Shown here in pieces: positions 63,821 to 64,000 of a stretch of 64,000 nucleotides of DNA. How positions within the stretch are numbered: the first letter of the stretch is position 1; each line of letters starts with the position of its first letter. The stretch is from NCBI RefSeq assembly GCF_000014045.1, contig NC_008209.1, positions 1,201,001 through 1,265,000 on the forward strand, written 5' to 3'. Both the position numbers and the translations under genes were made by a program. The notes below the pieces were generated by a model that saw only the letters and a list, made by a program, of their open reading frames with translations, had not been told where the DNA came from and made no database searches. The DNA comes from Roseobacter denitrificans OCh 114. Lineage in GTDB: Bacteria; Pseudomonadota; Alphaproteobacteria; Rhodobacterales; Rhodobacteraceae.

Positions 63821-64000
63821 TTATTCCTTGGCCCCCTTGGCGGCCCACAGGTCCGGACGACGGCTCTGCGTCAGGCGGTGTGATTGAGCCGCGCGCCATT
63901 TCGCGATCTCAGCATGATTGCCGGACATGAGCACCTCTGGAATGGCGTGCCCTTCCCAGATGGCCGGGCGGGTATACTGCGGATGCTCCAGCAGGCCATT
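63821..64000 (-). CDS. trmD: tRNA (guanine-N1)-methyltransferase, C-terminal part
   Basis: The last 59 residues of a gene that enters from the right edge: [20 protein letters not shown], then [20 protein letters not shown] and RRPDLWAAK. These are the conserved TrmD residues for G37 methylation of tRNA, including the catalytic Asp-containing linker region just off the edge. It should be the upstream member of the trmD-rplS-rpmE group. Confidence 0.93.
   Translation of the reverse strand, partial: NGLLEHPQYTRPAIWEGHAIPEVLMSGNHAEIAKWRAAQSHRLTQSRRPDLWAAKGAKE

Overview
The window looks like a chromosomal segment of an alphaproteobacterium of the Rhodobacterales, most likely the Roseobacter group. 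The signs are a class I lysyl-tRNA synthetase, the division-site ATPase MipZ, an NDUFS4-like complex I subunit, FnrL with a ccoNOQP-ccoGHIS cluster, a TRAP transporter and a GC-rich coding style. Most of it is ordinary core genome. I see no prophage, transposase, integrase, rRNA operon or CRISPR array.

Layout. 1-850: an AT-richer two-gene module with a HEPN-like protein. 858-12985: ettA, a lipoprotein hydrolase, a MOSC protein, nadD, a DD-peptidase, a TerB-like protein, lysK and small envelope or hypothetical genes. 13268-17334: an AT-rich orphan gene abutting uvrB, a complex I subunit, tRNA-Arg(TCT) and the SRP RNA. 17382-22395: cpdB, nudC, an SRPBCC protein, pheA and a membrane cytochrome c. 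22579-28365: a yejABEF-type peptide ABC transporter. 28472-39463: a low-oxygen block (hemN, fnrL, a universal stress protein, ccoNOQP, ccoGHIS) wired by TTGAT-N4-ATCAA boxes. 39664-46891: a DD-carboxypeptidase, clpS, an rsmC-like gene, an SDR, and hemF, hemC and hemE. 46945-51520: tRNA-Met, a TRAP transporter, DUF309 and DUF2165 proteins. 51598-57001: an orphan substrate-binding protein, an FAD oxidoreductase, a cytosine-deaminase-like amidohydrolase and a Rid protein. 57180-60373: small membrane proteins, an EamA transporter, mipZ and a YbaY-like protein. 60441-62047: an astacin-family metallopeptidase with small partners. 62294-64000: rpmE, rplS and the end of trmD.

The genes fit together around oxygen and haem. 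FnrL probably senses oxygen and activates hemN and the high-affinity cbb3 oxidase with its copper and assembly genes. HemF supplies the aerobic version of the HemN step, and HemC and HemE supply earlier steps.

Three things stand out. First, a dispersed imperfect palindrome of about 100 bp is present in seven full copies and one remnant. It has TA at its ends, and in five copies the element edge forms the stop codon of the neighbouring gene. Second, an astacin-like peptidase lies next to a 73-residue protein that is clearly homologous to the peptidase's own C-terminal domain. Third, a HEPN-like gene is translationally coupled to a small partner at the left edge. Several short genes (ccoS, a 38-residue membrane protein, a possible leader peptide) were read directly from the bases.
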